Assembly (NCBI GenBank): GCA_910588065.1
Contig: CAJUPZ010000010.1
Span: forward strand, 26,143 to 90,142
Source: an uncultured Muribaculaceae bacterium
Lineage (GTDB): Bacteria; Bacteroidota; Bacteroidia; Bacteroidales; Muribaculaceae
DNA length: 64,000 bases
Direction: 5' to 3'
Shown: in pieces, positions 25,057-35,700 of the stretch
Position numbering within the stretch: position 1 is the stretch's first letter
Layout of the letters: each line of letters begins with the position of its first letter
Position numbers and translations under genes: made by a program
Notes under the pieces: generated by a model
Databases searched by the model: none
Seen by the model: the letters and a program-made list of their open reading frames with translations, nothing else
Told to the model about the DNA's origin: nothing

Positions 25057-27213
25057 ATGAAAGTTTATCAGACTAACGAAATCAAGAACATTGCGCTTCT
25101 TGGCAGTAAAGGCTCAGGTAAGACCACACTTGCAGAGGCTATGCTCTACGAGTGTGGCGTTATAAAACGCAGAGGCAACGTTGAGTCCAAGAACACAGTG
25201 AGCGACTACTTCCCTGTGGAAAAAGAGTACGGCTACTCTGTATTCTCAACCATATTCTATGCAGAATTCCTCGGCAAGAAACTCAATGTGATAGACTGTC
25301 CGGGCGCTGACGACTTTGTCGGCAATGCAATCACGGCTCTGAATGTCACCGATACCGGCGTGATTCTGATAGACTCCCAGTACGGAGTGGAGGTTGGCAC
25401 GCAGAACATTTTCCGCACATGCGCCTCACTCAACAAGCCGGTGATTTTTGCCCTCAACCAGCTTGACGGCGAGAAAGCCGACTATGAAAATGTGATAGAG
25501 CAGGTGCGCGAGGTGTTCGGCAAAAAGGTTGTGAGCGTTCAGTATCCTCTCAATGCCGGTCCCGGCTTCAATGCCATGATTGACGTGCTGCTGATGAAAA
25601 AATACTCATGGGGACCCGATGGCGGTGTGCCCACAATCGAGGATATCCCCGAGGATGAGATGCCGCGTGCCCTTGAGCTGCACCAGCAGCTTGTCGAGGC
25701 AGCAGCCGAGAATGATGAGACGCTCATGGAAAAATTCTTCGAGCAGGGTCATCTGACAGAGGACGAAATGCGCGCAGGCATAAGAAAAGGACTGGTTGAC
25801 AGGTCTGTATTCCCTGTGTTCTGCGTAAGCGCTCTGAAAGATATGGGTGTGCGCCGCATGATGGAATTCCTTGGCAATGTAGTGCCTTTTGTAGAGGATA
25901 TGCCCGCACCTGTTGACTCAGCAGGCGAGGAGGTGAAGCCGGACAGCAACGGACCGCTGAGCCTGTATATGTTCAAGACAACTGTTGAGCCGCATATCGG
26001 TGAGGTGAGCTACTTCAAGGTGATGAGCGGTACCCTTACCCCGGGTGTGGATCTCGACAACATCAACCGTGGCACAAAAGAGAGAATCGCCCAGATTTTC
26101 TGTGTGTGCGGTCAGATTAAGACACAGGTGGACAAATTGTGTGCCGGTGACATCGGCGCCACTGTCAAACTCAAAGATGCCCGCACCGGCAACACTCTAG
26201 ATGCCAAGGGCTGCGAGTATGCCTTTGACTTCATCAAATTCCCCGCGCCCAAATATCAGCGAGCCATCCGTCCTGTTACAGAAAGCGATGCCGAGAAACT
26301 GAGCGCCATTCTTACAAGAATGCACGAAGAGGATCCCACATGGGAGGTTGAGCTGTCAAAAGAGCTCAAGCAGACAATTCTATCCGGTCAGGGCGAGTTC
26401 CATCTGCGCACTCTCAAATGGAGAGTTGAAAACAATGACAAGCTCCCCATCATATTCGAGGAGCCGCGAATTCCGTACAGAGAGACCATCACCAAAGCAT
26501 CACGCGCCGACTACCGTCACAAAAAGCAAAGCGGCGGCGCAGGTCAGTTCGGCGAAGTGCATCTCATTGTAGAGCCTTACACCGAAGGTATGCCGGCTCC
26601 CGACACATACCGCTTCGGCAATCAGGAATTCAAGATGAATGTCAGAGACACTCAGGAGATACCTCTGGAGTGGGGAGGCAAGCTGGTGGTGTGCAACTGC
26701 ATTGTTGGCGGCGCTATCGATGCCCGCTTCATACCGGCAATCATCAAGGGTCTCATGGACAGAATGGAGCAGGGGCCGCTCACAGGCTCATACGCCCGCG
26801 ACGTGAGAGTGTGCATCTATGACGGTAAGATGCATCCGGTTGACTCCAACGAAATCTCATTCCGCCTTGCCGGTCGCAATGCATTCAGCGAAGCGTTCCG
26901 CAACGCCGGCCCGAAGATTCTCGAGCCTGTGTATGATGTCGAGGTAATGGTGCCCGGCGATGTGATGGGCGATGTGATGAGCGACCTTCAGGGACGCCGC
27001 GCCGTTATCATGGGCATGTCGAGCGAAAACGGCTTTGAGAAAATCATTGCCAAAGTGCCGCTGAAAGAGATGTCGAGCTATTCAACAGCTCTGAGCTCCA
27101 TCACAGGCGGACGCTCGTCGTTCACCATGAAATTCTCAGCTTACGAACTTGTGCCCGGCGATGTTCAGGACAAGCTGCTCAAAGAGTACGCAGCCACACA
27201 GAGCGAGGAGTAA
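25057..27213 (+). CDS. fusA2: EF-G paralog (EF-G2-like) with altered GTPase motifs
   Basis: A 718-residue homolog of elongation factor G covering all five domains. The ATG at 25057 (MKVYQTNEIKNIALLGS) fits the family; the frame open to 24958 adds an unlikely 33 residues. The P-loop GSKGSGKT (16-23) is kept. However, the DTPGH motif reads DCPGAD, so the catalytic His is Ala84, and NKxD reads NQLD (134-137). Switch I is also unlike canonical EF-G. A B. thetaiotaomicron EF-G2 is known to support translation without GTP hydrolysis, which fits these changes. Tetracycline-resistance ribosomal protection proteins are related but keep GTPase residues. Confidence 0.88.
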   Translation: MKVYQTNEIKNIALLGSKGSGKTTLAEAMLYECGVIKRRGNVESKNTVSDYFPVEKEYGYSVFSTIFYAEFLGKKLNVIDCPGADDFVGNAITALNVTDTGVILIDSQYGVEVGTQNIFRTCASLNKPVIFALNQLDGEKADYENVIEQVREVFGKKVVSVQYPLNAGPGFNAMIDVLLMKKYSWGPDGGVPTIEDIPEDEMPRALELHQQLVEAAAENDETLMEKFFEQGHLTEDEMRAGIRKGLVDRSVFPVFCVSALKDMGVRRMMEFLGNVVPFVEDMPAPVDSAGEEVKPDSNGPLSLYMFKTTVEPHIGEVSYFKVMSGTLTPGVDLDNINRGTKERIAQIFCVCGQIKTQVDKLCAGDIGATVKLKDARTGNTLDAKGCEYAFDFIKFPAPKYQRAIRPVTESDAEKLSAILTRMHEEDPTWEVELSKELKQTILSGQGEFHLRTLKWRVENNDKLPIIFEEPRIPYRETITKASRADYRHKKQSGGAGQFGEVHLIVEPYTEGMPAPDTYRFGNQEFKMNVRDTQEIPLEWGGKLVVCNCIVGGAIDARFIPAIIKGLMDRMEQGPLTGSYARDVRVCIYDGKMHPVDSNEISFRLAGRNAFSEAFRNAGPKILEPVYDVEVMVPGDVMGDVMSDLQGRRAVIMGMSSENGFEKIIAKVPLKEMSSYSTALSSITGGRSSFTMKFSAYELVPGDVQDKLLKEYAATQSEE

Positions 27214-27244
27214 ACCAACCGACAACTACGATTGTTAAACAAAT

Positions 27245-27275
27245 GCAGCCCGGAGCCAATCAGGTTTCGGGCTGC
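27245..27275 (+). terminator. Hairpin after the EF-G paralog gene
   Basis: GCAGCCCG (27245-27252) pairs with CGGGCTGC (27268-27275) around a 15-base loop, followed by TTAATC. It lies between the EF-G stop and the lipoprotein ATG, so it may attenuate rather than fully stop transcription into the next gene. Confidence 0.6.
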
Positions 27276-27290
27276 TTAATCAAAGCACTT

Positions 27291-27740
27291 ATGAAAATAT
27301 TAAATTACATAGTTGCAGCAATGGTTGCGGCAGCGTGTGCGGTTTCATGCACCGCAAGCTATGATGTTGACAAGTCAACCGAGCTTACGCGGCTCGCGGC
27401 CTCGGATACAACCTTGACCCAGGCTAATTATTCGCAGATGATAACGATGCTCGACAAGGGGTATTCCTACATGAGAAGCCGCCTTGCGCGGGCCGCATTC
27501 GAGAGCAATCCTACAGCAGCCATCAACGATGTCATAAATTTCATGGGAGACTCAACTCTCATGGCTGTGCAGAAACATTCGGTTGTGCTGATAAAGACGC
27601 TCGAAGATGCCAATCTTGATTCTGAAAACAAACGGCGGTTTGCAAAAGTGGTGGCGAAATACAATGAGCTTGAGGCATCGCTTATAAACGACACCACAGC
27701 TGTTGACACTACTTTTGGTCGCGGCTCTCGTGGGTTATGA
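27291..27740 (+). CDS. Small helical lipoprotein, function unknown
   Basis: 149 residues from the ATG at 27291. A lipoprotein signal peptide (MKILNYIVAAMVAAACAVSC) ends in a lipobox with the modified cysteine at residue 20. The mature part is helical and polar, with repeated Thr/Asp pairs near both ends and a central SYMRSRLARAAFESNP helix. No catalytic motif recognised. Its last 32 bases overlap, tail to tail, the end of the MlaF-like gene. Confidence 0.75.
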   Translation: MKILNYIVAAMVAAACAVSCTASYDVDKSTELTRLAASDTTLTQANYSQMITMLDKGYSYMRSRLARAAFESNPTAAINDVINFMGDSTLMAVQKHSVVLIKTLEDANLDSENKRRFAKVVAKYNELEASLINDTTAVDTTFGRGSRGL

Positions 27741-28488
27741 CATAGTTCTTTACCTTCTGGAACAGGTCGGTGGCAAAAACGAATTCATTCAGCGCCTCGT
27801 TTGAGGTGCGGTAAATCTCATGCATATCTCCCACCCATTCCCGGTAGCCGTTTTTGATGAAAATGATGTTTTCACCGATGCCGAGCACCGAGTTCATGTC
27901 GTGAGTATTGATGATGGTGGTGATGTTATACTCATGAGTGATGTCGCGCAGCAGCTCGTCGATAAGTATTGATGTCTTGGGATCAAGCCCGGAGTTGGGT
28001 TCATCACAGAACAGGTACTTTGGATTGAGCGCAATTGCCCGTGCAATAGCCACGCGTTTCTGCATACCACCTGATATTTCTGAGGGATATTTCTTGTCCG
28101 CACCTTTCAAGTTCACTCGTTCGAGACAGAACTGTGCTCTGTCCTTGATTTCGCCCTGAGTCATGGAGGTGAACATTGTGAGCGGAAACATTACATTGCC
28201 GAGCACAGTCTCGGAGTCGAACAGTGCAGACCCCTGAAACAGCATTCCAATCTCCTCGCGCAGGCTCTTTGTCTGGCTGACATCCATTTTCAGGAGGTCG
28301 CGCCCGTCAAAAAGAATTTCGCCCTGCTCCGGCTTCACAAGCCCGACAATGGATTTCATGAGCACAGTTTTGCCGGAACCGCTCTGACCGATAATCAGGT
28401 TTGTCTTGCCGGTTTCAAATGTGGCTGATACGTTGTGAAGTATGGTTTTGTCGTCAAACGACTTGGTGATATTCTTGACTTCAATCAT
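27709..28488 (-). CDS. mlaF: ABC transporter ATPase, MlaF type
   Basis: A 259-residue ATPase of the lipid-transporting Mla family. Walker A GQSGSGKTVL, signature EISGGMQKRVAIARA and Walker B YLFCDEPNSGLDP are intact; the SGGMQKR form is typical of MlaF. With MlaE it would energise phospholipid movement between the two membranes. Its start overlaps the mlaE stop by 4 bases (ATGA). No MCE-domain (MlaD) gene follows; the next gene downstream is convergent. Confidence 0.9.
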   Translation of the reverse strand: MIEVKNITKSFDDKTILHNVSATFETGKTNLIIGQSGSGKTVLMKSIVGLVKPEQGEILFDGRDLLKMDVSQTKSLREEIGMLFQGSALFDSETVLGNVMFPLTMFTSMTQGEIKDRAQFCLERVNLKGADKKYPSEISGGMQKRVAIARAIALNPKYLFCDEPNSGLDPKTSILIDELLRDITHEYNITTIINTHDMNSVLGIGENIIFIKNGYREWVGDMHEIYRTSNEALNEFVFATDLFQKVKNYVITHESRDQK

Positions 28489-29234
28489 TGCAGCAATAGT
28501 TTTGTCAGTACAACATCGAGGAGCAGAATGAGAATGCTGCTCGACACAACAGCGTTGGTGCTCGCCTTGCCGACCTCAAGCGCTCCGCCGCGAACATAGT
28601 AGCCCCAGTAAGATGACACTGATGCGATAACAAATGCGAAGAACACGGATTTTATGAAGCCGTACCACACATACCATTCCTGAAACAGAGCCTGAAGGCC
28701 ATATACATAGCGCGACACCGTGATGATGTCGGTGAACACAGCCACAGCGAATCCGCCGAACAGTGAGGTGGCGATACAGAATGCAACAAGCACAGGCATG
28801 AACAATACAAAGCCCACAACTTTAGGAAGCACCAGGAAGTTGCATGAATTCACGCCCATTATCTCAAGGGCATCAATCTGCTCGGTGACTCTCATTGTGC
28901 CTATTTCCGAGGCGATGTTGGAACCTACCTTGCCTGCAAGGATAAGACACAGTATCGAGTTGGAGAATTCGAGCAGCACAATGTCGCGGGTAGCGAGGCC
29001 AACCGAGTATGCCGGTATCAGAGGCGAGGATATGTTGAGCTGCATCTGGATGGCGATCACAGCTCCGATGAAAATCGAAATAATCATTACAAGCGGAATC
29101 GAGTCGACGCCGAGCTTGTTGATTTCGAATATGGTGCGGTTAAAAAACACCTTCCATTTGTCCGGCACGGTAAAGACCCTGCGCATGAACAGGCAGTATC
29201 GTCCAAAGGATGTGAGCGAGTTTGATATAATCAT
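28485..29234 (-). CDS. mlaE: ABC transporter permease, MlaE type
   Basis: A 249-residue integral membrane protein of the MlaE/YrbE permease family with about five transmembrane segments. The central region PLVMIISIFIGAVIAIQMQL and LAGKVGSNIASEIGTMRVTEQIDALE (in two pieces) contain the signature EIGTMRVTEQIDAL. It has its own promoter box, so it need not depend on the large operon upstream. Confidence 0.9.
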   Translation of the reverse strand: MIISNSLTSFGRYCLFMRRVFTVPDKWKVFFNRTIFEINKLGVDSIPLVMIISIFIGAVIAIQMQLNISSPLIPAYSVGLATRDIVLLEFSNSILCLILAGKVGSNIASEIGTMRVTEQIDALEIMGVNSCNFLVLPKVVGFVLFMPVLVAFCIATSLFGGFAVAVFTDIITVSRYVYGLQALFQEWYVWYGFIKSVFFAFVIASVSSYWGYYVRGGALEVGKASTNAVVSSSILILLLDVVLTKLLLQ

Positions 29235-29266
29235 GTTTAAAGTAGTGTAGTTTAGTTCTGCGGCTG

Positions 29267-29274
29267 CAAAGGTA
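29267..29274 (-). promoter_or_regulatory. Promoter box of mlaE-mlaF
   Basis: TACCTTTG on the minus strand, 32 bases upstream of the mlaE ATG and inside the 45-base gap after the exporter permease gene. Confidence 0.5.
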
Positions 29275-29279
29275 GTGAT

Positions 29280-30590
29280 TTATTTATAACGCGCCCAGCG
29301 CAAAAGGTCTTTGAAAGTGGGCTTTTTGCCATACATGAATATGCCCACACGGTAAATTTTGGCTGCAACCCATACCAGCGCGAGGAATGAAGCGTAGAGA
29401 ATGACGAGTGACACCGCTATCTGCCAGCCGGGAATGCCGGAGGGTATCCTGGCCATCATCACCATAGGGGAGGTGAATGGTATGAATGAGGTCCATAATG
29501 ACAGTGTGGAGGTGGGATCGCTTGCTGCGGTCATGCCTAAGACTATACCTATTATAATAGGGAATATGACGAAAGATTGCAACTGGCTCGCGTCCTGAAT
29601 GTTGTCAACCGATGAACCGATGGCTGCAAAAATGGCTGAGTAGAGAAGGAAACCTCCTACAAGAAACAGTATCAGCATACCGAACAGCTGGATTATGTAG
29701 CCTACATTGCCCATGATAGACATTGCCTGCAGTATCTCCATATCGGTTGCCGCTGAGCCTACATCAAGGGTGCCTGAATTAAGGGCGGTGAGTTCGGAGG
29801 CCATCTCGGCAGGCACAAGAGCCGGGAGCAAAAATGCCGACATTGCCGCAATTAGCACTCCCCATATCACAATCTGTGTGACTGCGACAAGTCCTATGCC
29901 GCAGATTTTGCCGAGCATAAGCTGTGTCGGTTTCACTGATGACACCACAATTTCAAGAACACGGTTGTTCTTCTCCTCGATGATGCTTGTCATCACCATC
30001 TGTCCGTAAAGTAGCAGACACATATATAGCAGGAAAGTGAGCACGATGCCAAGTATGTAGCTGAGCACGGTGGACGACTGGTTTTCCCCCTCCTCTTTGT
30101 CATTTCTCACCGATTGGAGCTTGACATCGCTGTGAATCTTGCTCATGATTTCGTCAAGATTCTCAATGTTATATGATTTGAGGCGGTGTTGCTCGATGAT
30201 TTTGTCGATATTATCGGCAATATCCGATTCGAGAGCCATCGAAGATGCTCCGTTTGTGAACAGTTTCACACCCACCGTGCCTCCGTCAACCTCCGAGGGA
30301 ATATACAGCACGCCGAAAACATCGGTGCGGGCGATTGCAGAGTCAAGCGGCATATTCACCCGGGTATATGTGGTTGTCTCATCATTTTTGAGGCCGGCTG
30401 CAATGTATCCGCTGTTGTCGACAACGAGAATCTCGCGGTTGTCGCTCTTTGACATTGTCATGATCAGCGCCGGAGCTGCCATCATTATGAGCATGAACAC
30501 CGGCATGAGCAGGGTGGTGACAATAAAGCTCTTTTTGTGGACACGTTCCATGAATTCGCGTCCTATAACTATTCCTATCTTGGAGTTCAT
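29280..30590 (-). CDS. ABC-2 type exporter permease (NatB-like)
   Basis: A 436-residue permease of the ABC-2 family. One transmembrane helix near the N-terminus (about 20-45, FIVTTLLMPVFMLIMMAAPAL), a large extracytoplasmic loop (about 50-170), then a cluster of five to six helices. This topology and the opening MNSKIGIVIGREFMERVHKKSF match NatB-like exporters. Substrate unknown; sodium export is only the namesake function. Its start overlaps the ATPase stop by 4 bases, so the two are coupled partners. Confidence 0.86.
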   Translation of the reverse strand: MNSKIGIVIGREFMERVHKKSFIVTTLLMPVFMLIMMAAPALIMTMSKSDNREILVVDNSGYIAAGLKNDETTTYTRVNMPLDSAIARTDVFGVLYIPSEVDGGTVGVKLFTNGASSMALESDIADNIDKIIEQHRLKSYNIENLDEIMSKIHSDVKLQSVRNDKEEGENQSSTVLSYILGIVLTFLLYMCLLLYGQMVMTSIIEEKNNRVLEIVVSSVKPTQLMLGKICGIGLVAVTQIVIWGVLIAAMSAFLLPALVPAEMASELTALNSGTLDVGSAATDMEILQAMSIMGNVGYIIQLFGMLILFLVGGFLLYSAIFAAIGSSVDNIQDASQLQSFVIFPIIIGIVLGMTAASDPTSTLSLWTSFIPFTSPMVMMARIPSGIPGWQIAVSLVILYASFLALVWVAAKIYRVGIFMYGKKPTFKDLLRWARYK

Positions 30591-31531
30591 AATAATTGCT
30601 GGTTTAGTTGGGTGTCGTTGTTACCGACAGTGCTTATAAAAATGTCGTTCATGGAGGCCATGACCTCGTTGATGCCTGTAATCTCCACGGCAGCATTGGC
30701 TTTTTCAATAACGGAACGCAGGGTGGTGTCCGGGTTCAGTAGCATTCTCAAAGAGTGTTTATCGCGCGGAGCCTCTTTTAGCTCAAAGGCCGAGGCTAAG
30801 CCACTCAGCTCATTCATAAGTGCCCGGGGGTCACCGCTGAAAAGAATGTCATACCTGCCGTCGGAGAAGCGGTGGCGAATCTCATCCACATTTCCGGTGA
30901 GTATGTTCTTTCCCTTGTTTATGAGAGTGATGTTTGCACAGAGTTCTTCAACAGACGCCATGTTATGGGTAGAGAAGATAACTGTGGAGCCTTCGTCGCG
31001 CAGACGCAGAATCTCGTCGCGCAGCAGGTTGGCGTTGATGGGGTCGAATCCGGAGAAAGGCTCGTCGAAGATGAGCAGTTTGGGGCGGTGGAGAACCGTG
31101 ACGATAAATTGGACTTTCTGCGCCATGCCTTTTGACAGCTCCTCGACTTTGCGGTTCCACCATGAGCCTATTTCAAAACGGTCAAACCATTCCTTCAGCT
31201 GTCGGGTGGCGTCCGGTTTCGACAATCCTTTGAGGCGGGCAAAGAAAATGGCCTGTTCGCCCACTTTCATTTTTTTGTATAGTCCGCGCTCCTCAGGAAG
31301 GTAGCCGATATGCTCTACATCGGCGGCAGTGAGGGGATGGCCGTCAAATGTGACGCTGCCGCTGTCGGGAGCGGTAATGTGGTTGATTATTCTGATGAGG
31401 GTAGTCTTGCCGGCACCGTTGGGGCCAAGCAGTCCATAGATTGTGCCCTGCGGCACATCAAGGCTCACATCATCGAGCGCCTTGTGGCCGGTGTATGTCT
31501 TGGACACATTTTCTACTGAAAGCAGATTCAT
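30587..31531 (-). CDS. ABC exporter ATPase (NatA-like)
   Basis: A 314-residue ATPase partner of the preceding-numbered permease. Walker A LLGPNGAGKTTLIR (about 33-46), signature ELSKGMAQKVQF and Walker B LLIFDEPFSGFDP are present, with a C-terminal regulatory extension of about 90 residues typical of exporters in the DrrA/NatA group. The LSKGMAQK signature is the usual form in this group. Overlaps the symporter stop by ATGA. Confidence 0.9.
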   Translation of the reverse strand: MNLLSVENVSKTYTGHKALDDVSLDVPQGTIYGLLGPNGAGKTTLIRIINHITAPDSGSVTFDGHPLTAADVEHIGYLPEERGLYKKMKVGEQAIFFARLKGLSKPDATRQLKEWFDRFEIGSWWNRKVEELSKGMAQKVQFIVTVLHRPKLLIFDEPFSGFDPINANLLRDEILRLRDEGSTVIFSTHNMASVEELCANITLINKGKNILTGNVDEIRHRFSDGRYDILFSGDPRALMNELSGLASAFELKEAPRDKHSLRMLLNPDTTLRSVIEKANAAVEITGINEVMASMNDIFISTVGNNDTQLNQQLL

Positions 31532-32721
31532 TCTGTAATAGTATTTGTTGTTTTTGTCTTATTTGCAAAAAAGCGGTTGATTATCACGGCGAGCGCACCG
31601 TCACCGGTGACATTGCAGGCTGTGCCGAAGCTGTCCATAGCTATGTACAGGGCTATCATCAGCGCATTCTGGGTATCGGAAAATCCGAGTATGCCGCTGA
31701 GCAGTCCGAGCGAGGCCATGATAGCGCCTCCGGGAATACCCGGCGCAGCTACTATTGTGACACCGAGCATGGCTATGAAGTGAGCAAACATGCCGGCATC
31801 GTAAGGCATCCCTTGCAGCAGCATTATGGCGAGGGCGCAAGCGACTATCTTGAGAGTGCTTCCGCTCATGTGGATTGTAGCACACAGCGGCACAACGAAT
31901 CCGGCAACATCCTCGTTCACTCCCATTTTTATCGTTTGCCTGAGAGTCACGGGAATGGTGGCGGCAGATGACTGTGTGCCCAGAGCGGTGAAGTACGCGG
32001 GCATCATTGTCCAGAGCATTTTCAGTGGATTGCGCCGGTTGAAAAGCGAAGCCACCACAAACTGAAACAGCAGCACGAATATGTGGATGCAGAATATCAC
32101 GGCTATCACCTTGATAAACGCTACCAATATGGTGGCGACAGTGCCGGTGACAGTCATGTTCAGGAATATGCCGAAGATATAGAAGGGGAGGAGGGGAATC
32201 ACAGCCTTGTTGATGCTCATGGCTACAATGGAGCGGAATTCCTCAGCTCCGTTTTTGAGCACTGTCCCTTTTACAAACGCTATGCCGAGTCCGAGCATGA
32301 ACGCAAGCACAAGCGCGGTCATAACCGGCATAAGAGGAGGTATGGGCATACTGAACCAGGGTTCAATCTGCCCCTGCCCCTGCTCTACGGCGAGGAGGGC
32401 AGGGTTGGCTGTTATCATTGATGGAAACAGCTGCGAGCATGTGAAGTAGGATGTGAATCCGGCAAACATGGTGGCGGCGTATGCCAGCGCAGCAGTAGCG
32501 ACAAGCATCTTGCCGGCCGCTTTGCCGATATCTCCTATCGCCGGGGCAACAAACCCTATGATGATGAGTGGTATCAGAAAATTCAGCAGCTGGCCGAACA
32601 CCTCATTGAAAGTGGCGCACAGCCGGCTGAGCCATACCGGCGCAATCATACCTATCAGTATACCGCATAATATGGCTATCGCTATCCGTGGTAGCAGGCC
32701 CAGCTTGAATCTCTTTGTCAT
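31528..32721 (-). CDS. Dicarboxylate/amino-acid:cation symporter (DAACS family)
   Basis: A 397-residue sodium- or proton-coupled transporter of the GltP/SstT/DctA type with about eight hydrophobic segments and two re-entrant hairpins. Signatures: LNFLIPLIIIGFVAPAIGDIGKAAGK near the N-terminus (in part), SSAATIPVTL for hairpin 1, and the late GDGALAVIINRFF. Substrate (glutamate, aspartate, serine/threonine or dicarboxylates) cannot be decided. Its ATG overlaps the stop of the giant surface protein gene (ATGA), an unexpected coupling of a surface protein with an uptake system. Confidence 0.9.
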   Translation of the reverse strand: MTKRFKLGLLPRIAIAILCGILIGMIAPVWLSRLCATFNEVFGQLLNFLIPLIIIGFVAPAIGDIGKAAGKMLVATAALAYAATMFAGFTSYFTCSQLFPSMITANPALLAVEQGQGQIEPWFSMPIPPLMPVMTALVLAFMLGLGIAFVKGTVLKNGAEEFRSIVAMSINKAVIPLLPFYIFGIFLNMTVTGTVATILVAFIKVIAVIFCIHIFVLLFQFVVASLFNRRNPLKMLWTMMPAYFTALGTQSSAATIPVTLRQTIKMGVNEDVAGFVVPLCATIHMSGSTLKIVACALAIMLLQGMPYDAGMFAHFIAMLGVTIVAAPGIPGGAIMASLGLLSGILGFSDTQNALMIALYIAMDSFGTACNVTGDGALAVIINRFFANKTKTTNTITE

Positions 32722-35700
32722 TTCACAAGAATTTTTTCAGATTTGTTGCCACACCGGCGGATATAGATACCCGGACGAAGATTGGAACCGTCCACTCTCA
32801 CACCGCGCAGGTCAAAGTATTCGGCCTTGCCCTCATCCATGCCTCCGGCAGGTATTCCGGTGATGCCGGAAGTGTCTTCATCGCCGGTGAAAGTGCCGGT
32901 GAGTTTTATGCCCTTCTCAATCCATTCCATGCCGAGCTCGGCTGTAAACCTGTTGCTGAGGTCTGAGTAGCCGTGGAGTGTTATGTCAAGGGTCATATCT
33001 TCCCTGACCTTTGATCCGATGGCCGCACCATCGTATGCCTTGATGCCGTTTGCCATGGAGGTGATGCTTACGCTGGGCACAGTGATGCTGTTGCCCAATT
33101 CCGCGGCGCGGCTGGCGGCGGCGAAGTCAATACCCTCTATCCGCAGGTCGGCACGGTTGCCATACACCGGTGTGAGGAATACGGTTACATTGTGTTCATA
33201 CACCATGCCGTCAGACTCTGTGGTGAGCTTGCCGGTATAGGCTTTTCTCTCCGCAGCCGCGGGAGCGTCGTTCATGTTGGTGAATTTCACGAGGATAGGC
33301 ACACGCTGGCCATCCGCCATTATCCACACAACATCTACATTCACCCTCACTTCATTGTCGCTGCTTATAGAGCCGTCCACAGTAATGTCTGCAACGATTT
33401 CACCACCGGCGAGTTTCATGCCGCTGGCCCGTCCGGTGTATCTGTCATAGCCATCGCAGGCTGTCATGGCCACATTGTCGATTCTTATGTCGCCAAGTTC
33501 TGCGGGAGAGCTCTCGGAATCAAGCGCAAGACTGAAATCCGGCAGCAGCATGGTGTATTCGCCATTTTCCCCGGTGCAGGCAATCTTTATCGTCGCGCTC
33601 TTGCCACCCTCGGTCAGGTCGTAGCCGTTGAGTGCTATTGTAAGGTTGCCGTCGATATTCATCCAATCGATGGAAGTGCGTTTGCCGTTGAATTCAACAT
33701 TGATGGGTATATCCTCGCCATCCTGCTTCCACAGCACCTGTATGGTCATCCGCGCGTTTCCGCTTTCGTCAACAGTACCGTTCAGGTTGATATCCGCAAT
33801 AATCTCACCATCGAGGAATGACATACCGGCGACAAACCCGGTATAGGTGCTCACTCCGTTGGCTTCGGCTACATCCACATTGTTTACAACAATATCACCG
33901 AGTGTCAGCAGCTGACCGTCGAGGTCGAGAGTGAAATCGGGCAGCTTGAAGTTGCACTTTCCCTCCACAGCATCGGTGATGAGCACGGTGGCGGGCTGGC
34001 CTTCGGCTATATATGAGCCCATCATCTCGATGGAGAGCGAGCCTTCAAATTCGCTCCAGTCATCGGTGGGCGGTTCCGGCACAACGGGTCCTTCGGTAGA
34101 GGTGCACTCACCGTTGAACTCCACATCAATCGCTATACCCTCCCAGAGCACGGCAATTGTCATGCGGGCTTTGCCGGCGGCATCGGTTGTGCCGTTGAGG
34201 GTCACGTCGGCAACAATCTCACCTCCGGCGAGTTCCATGCCGTTTACTTGACCGCTGTAACTGTATCCGCCGTTGCCGTCAGGTGTCATGGCTACATTCT
34301 CGACCTTGATGTCGCCAAGCGAGGCGGGGCCATCGCCGAGGTCGAGGCTGAAATCGGGGAGCAGGAATGTGCATGTGCCATCGCTGCCTTGGGTTATCTC
34401 CACTTTGGCTGCCTGGCCGCCCCCGGTTATATCCTCACCCATCATCATGATGATGAGGGTACCCTCATACACCGATTTCTGTCCGCCGGGAGCGGGGTCA
34501 ACGGGAGTTGATTTCTTGAAATTGAGTGTATATGTGTGGGTGCTCAGTCCATCGATGTCAGGAGCTTGCGCACTGACGGAGATTGTCACACGACCGGCCT
34601 CGGCATCATAGCTTACGCTTGCAGTGGCGGCTTGCGAGCCGAGGGTGTATGTCACCTCACCCTGAGCCGGCATCTCCATATCTCTTATATTATATATATA
34701 GGTGTCCGCATCGAAGTCGGCGAGGGGAGTGCCTTTGATGCTTATAGAAGCGAGGCGCGAGTTTACCGGTTTGTCAAAGTGCAAGGTATATGTGTGGGAG
34801 CTGAGGCCGTCAAGGTCATTGCCGCCGCTGTTGCTCACCTGTATTGTCACCACCCCCTGCTCGGTATCGACATTCTTACTGATGTTCACAGAGCCGCTGC
34901 CTCTCATGGCAGTTGCGTTGATTTCATCCGCTTTCGGGGCAATGCCGGGTAGGGTGTAGTCAAATTTGTCTTTATCAAATCCGGAAACCGCAGTGCCTTT
35001 GATGCTCAGCGATGCAAGGCGGCTGAAGTAGGGTTTGTCAAAATGCAGGGTATAGACAGTAGAGGACGCATAGTTGCCGCTGCCGTCACCGGTATTGGTG
35101 ATTGTGACAGTGACCGTTGCGCTCTCGGCATCGGTGTCAATCACATGCGAGCAGCTGCCGTTACCCGGCTGATATGTCACTGCGATATCATCCTTCGCAG
35201 GCATTTGACCACCGAGAGTATATTCTGTGACAGCACTGTTGAATCCGCTTACAGCAACTCCTCCGACAGTGATTGACGCAGCTCTGGAAAGATATGGCGG
35301 CTCAAACTGAACTATGTATTTATGCTCGCTTTTGCCATCGATGTCTTTCTTGCCGCCGTTGGTCACAATCAGGGTTGCGGTGCTGTTAACTCTGTCAAAG
35401 GTGTATGCTGCCGAGGGGCTGCCAGAGCCTTGCTTGAATGTCGGTGAGAAGAGTGCTTTTGCAGCCTCGTCATCGGCGGGGAGCTGCATTGCTGCAATCA
35501 TAGGCGTTACACCATCCTGCGGCACATCGGCAACCGTCACACCCCCGATTCTCAGGCTCTCGATACGGCTGAAATAGGGAAGATCAAACTGCAGGGTATA
35601 GGTGTGCTCGCTAAGCCCATCCACATCCGGCTCGGAATTGGAGACAAGAATCGTGGCTTTGGCTGATTCAGCATCAAGTGTCTTTGATATTCTGTAGCTG

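Noticed and set aside
25057..27213. Tetracycline-resistance ribosomal protection protein
   Set aside because: The altered GTPase motifs argue against a TetM/TetQ-type factor, which needs GTP hydrolysis, and no resistance element surrounds it.
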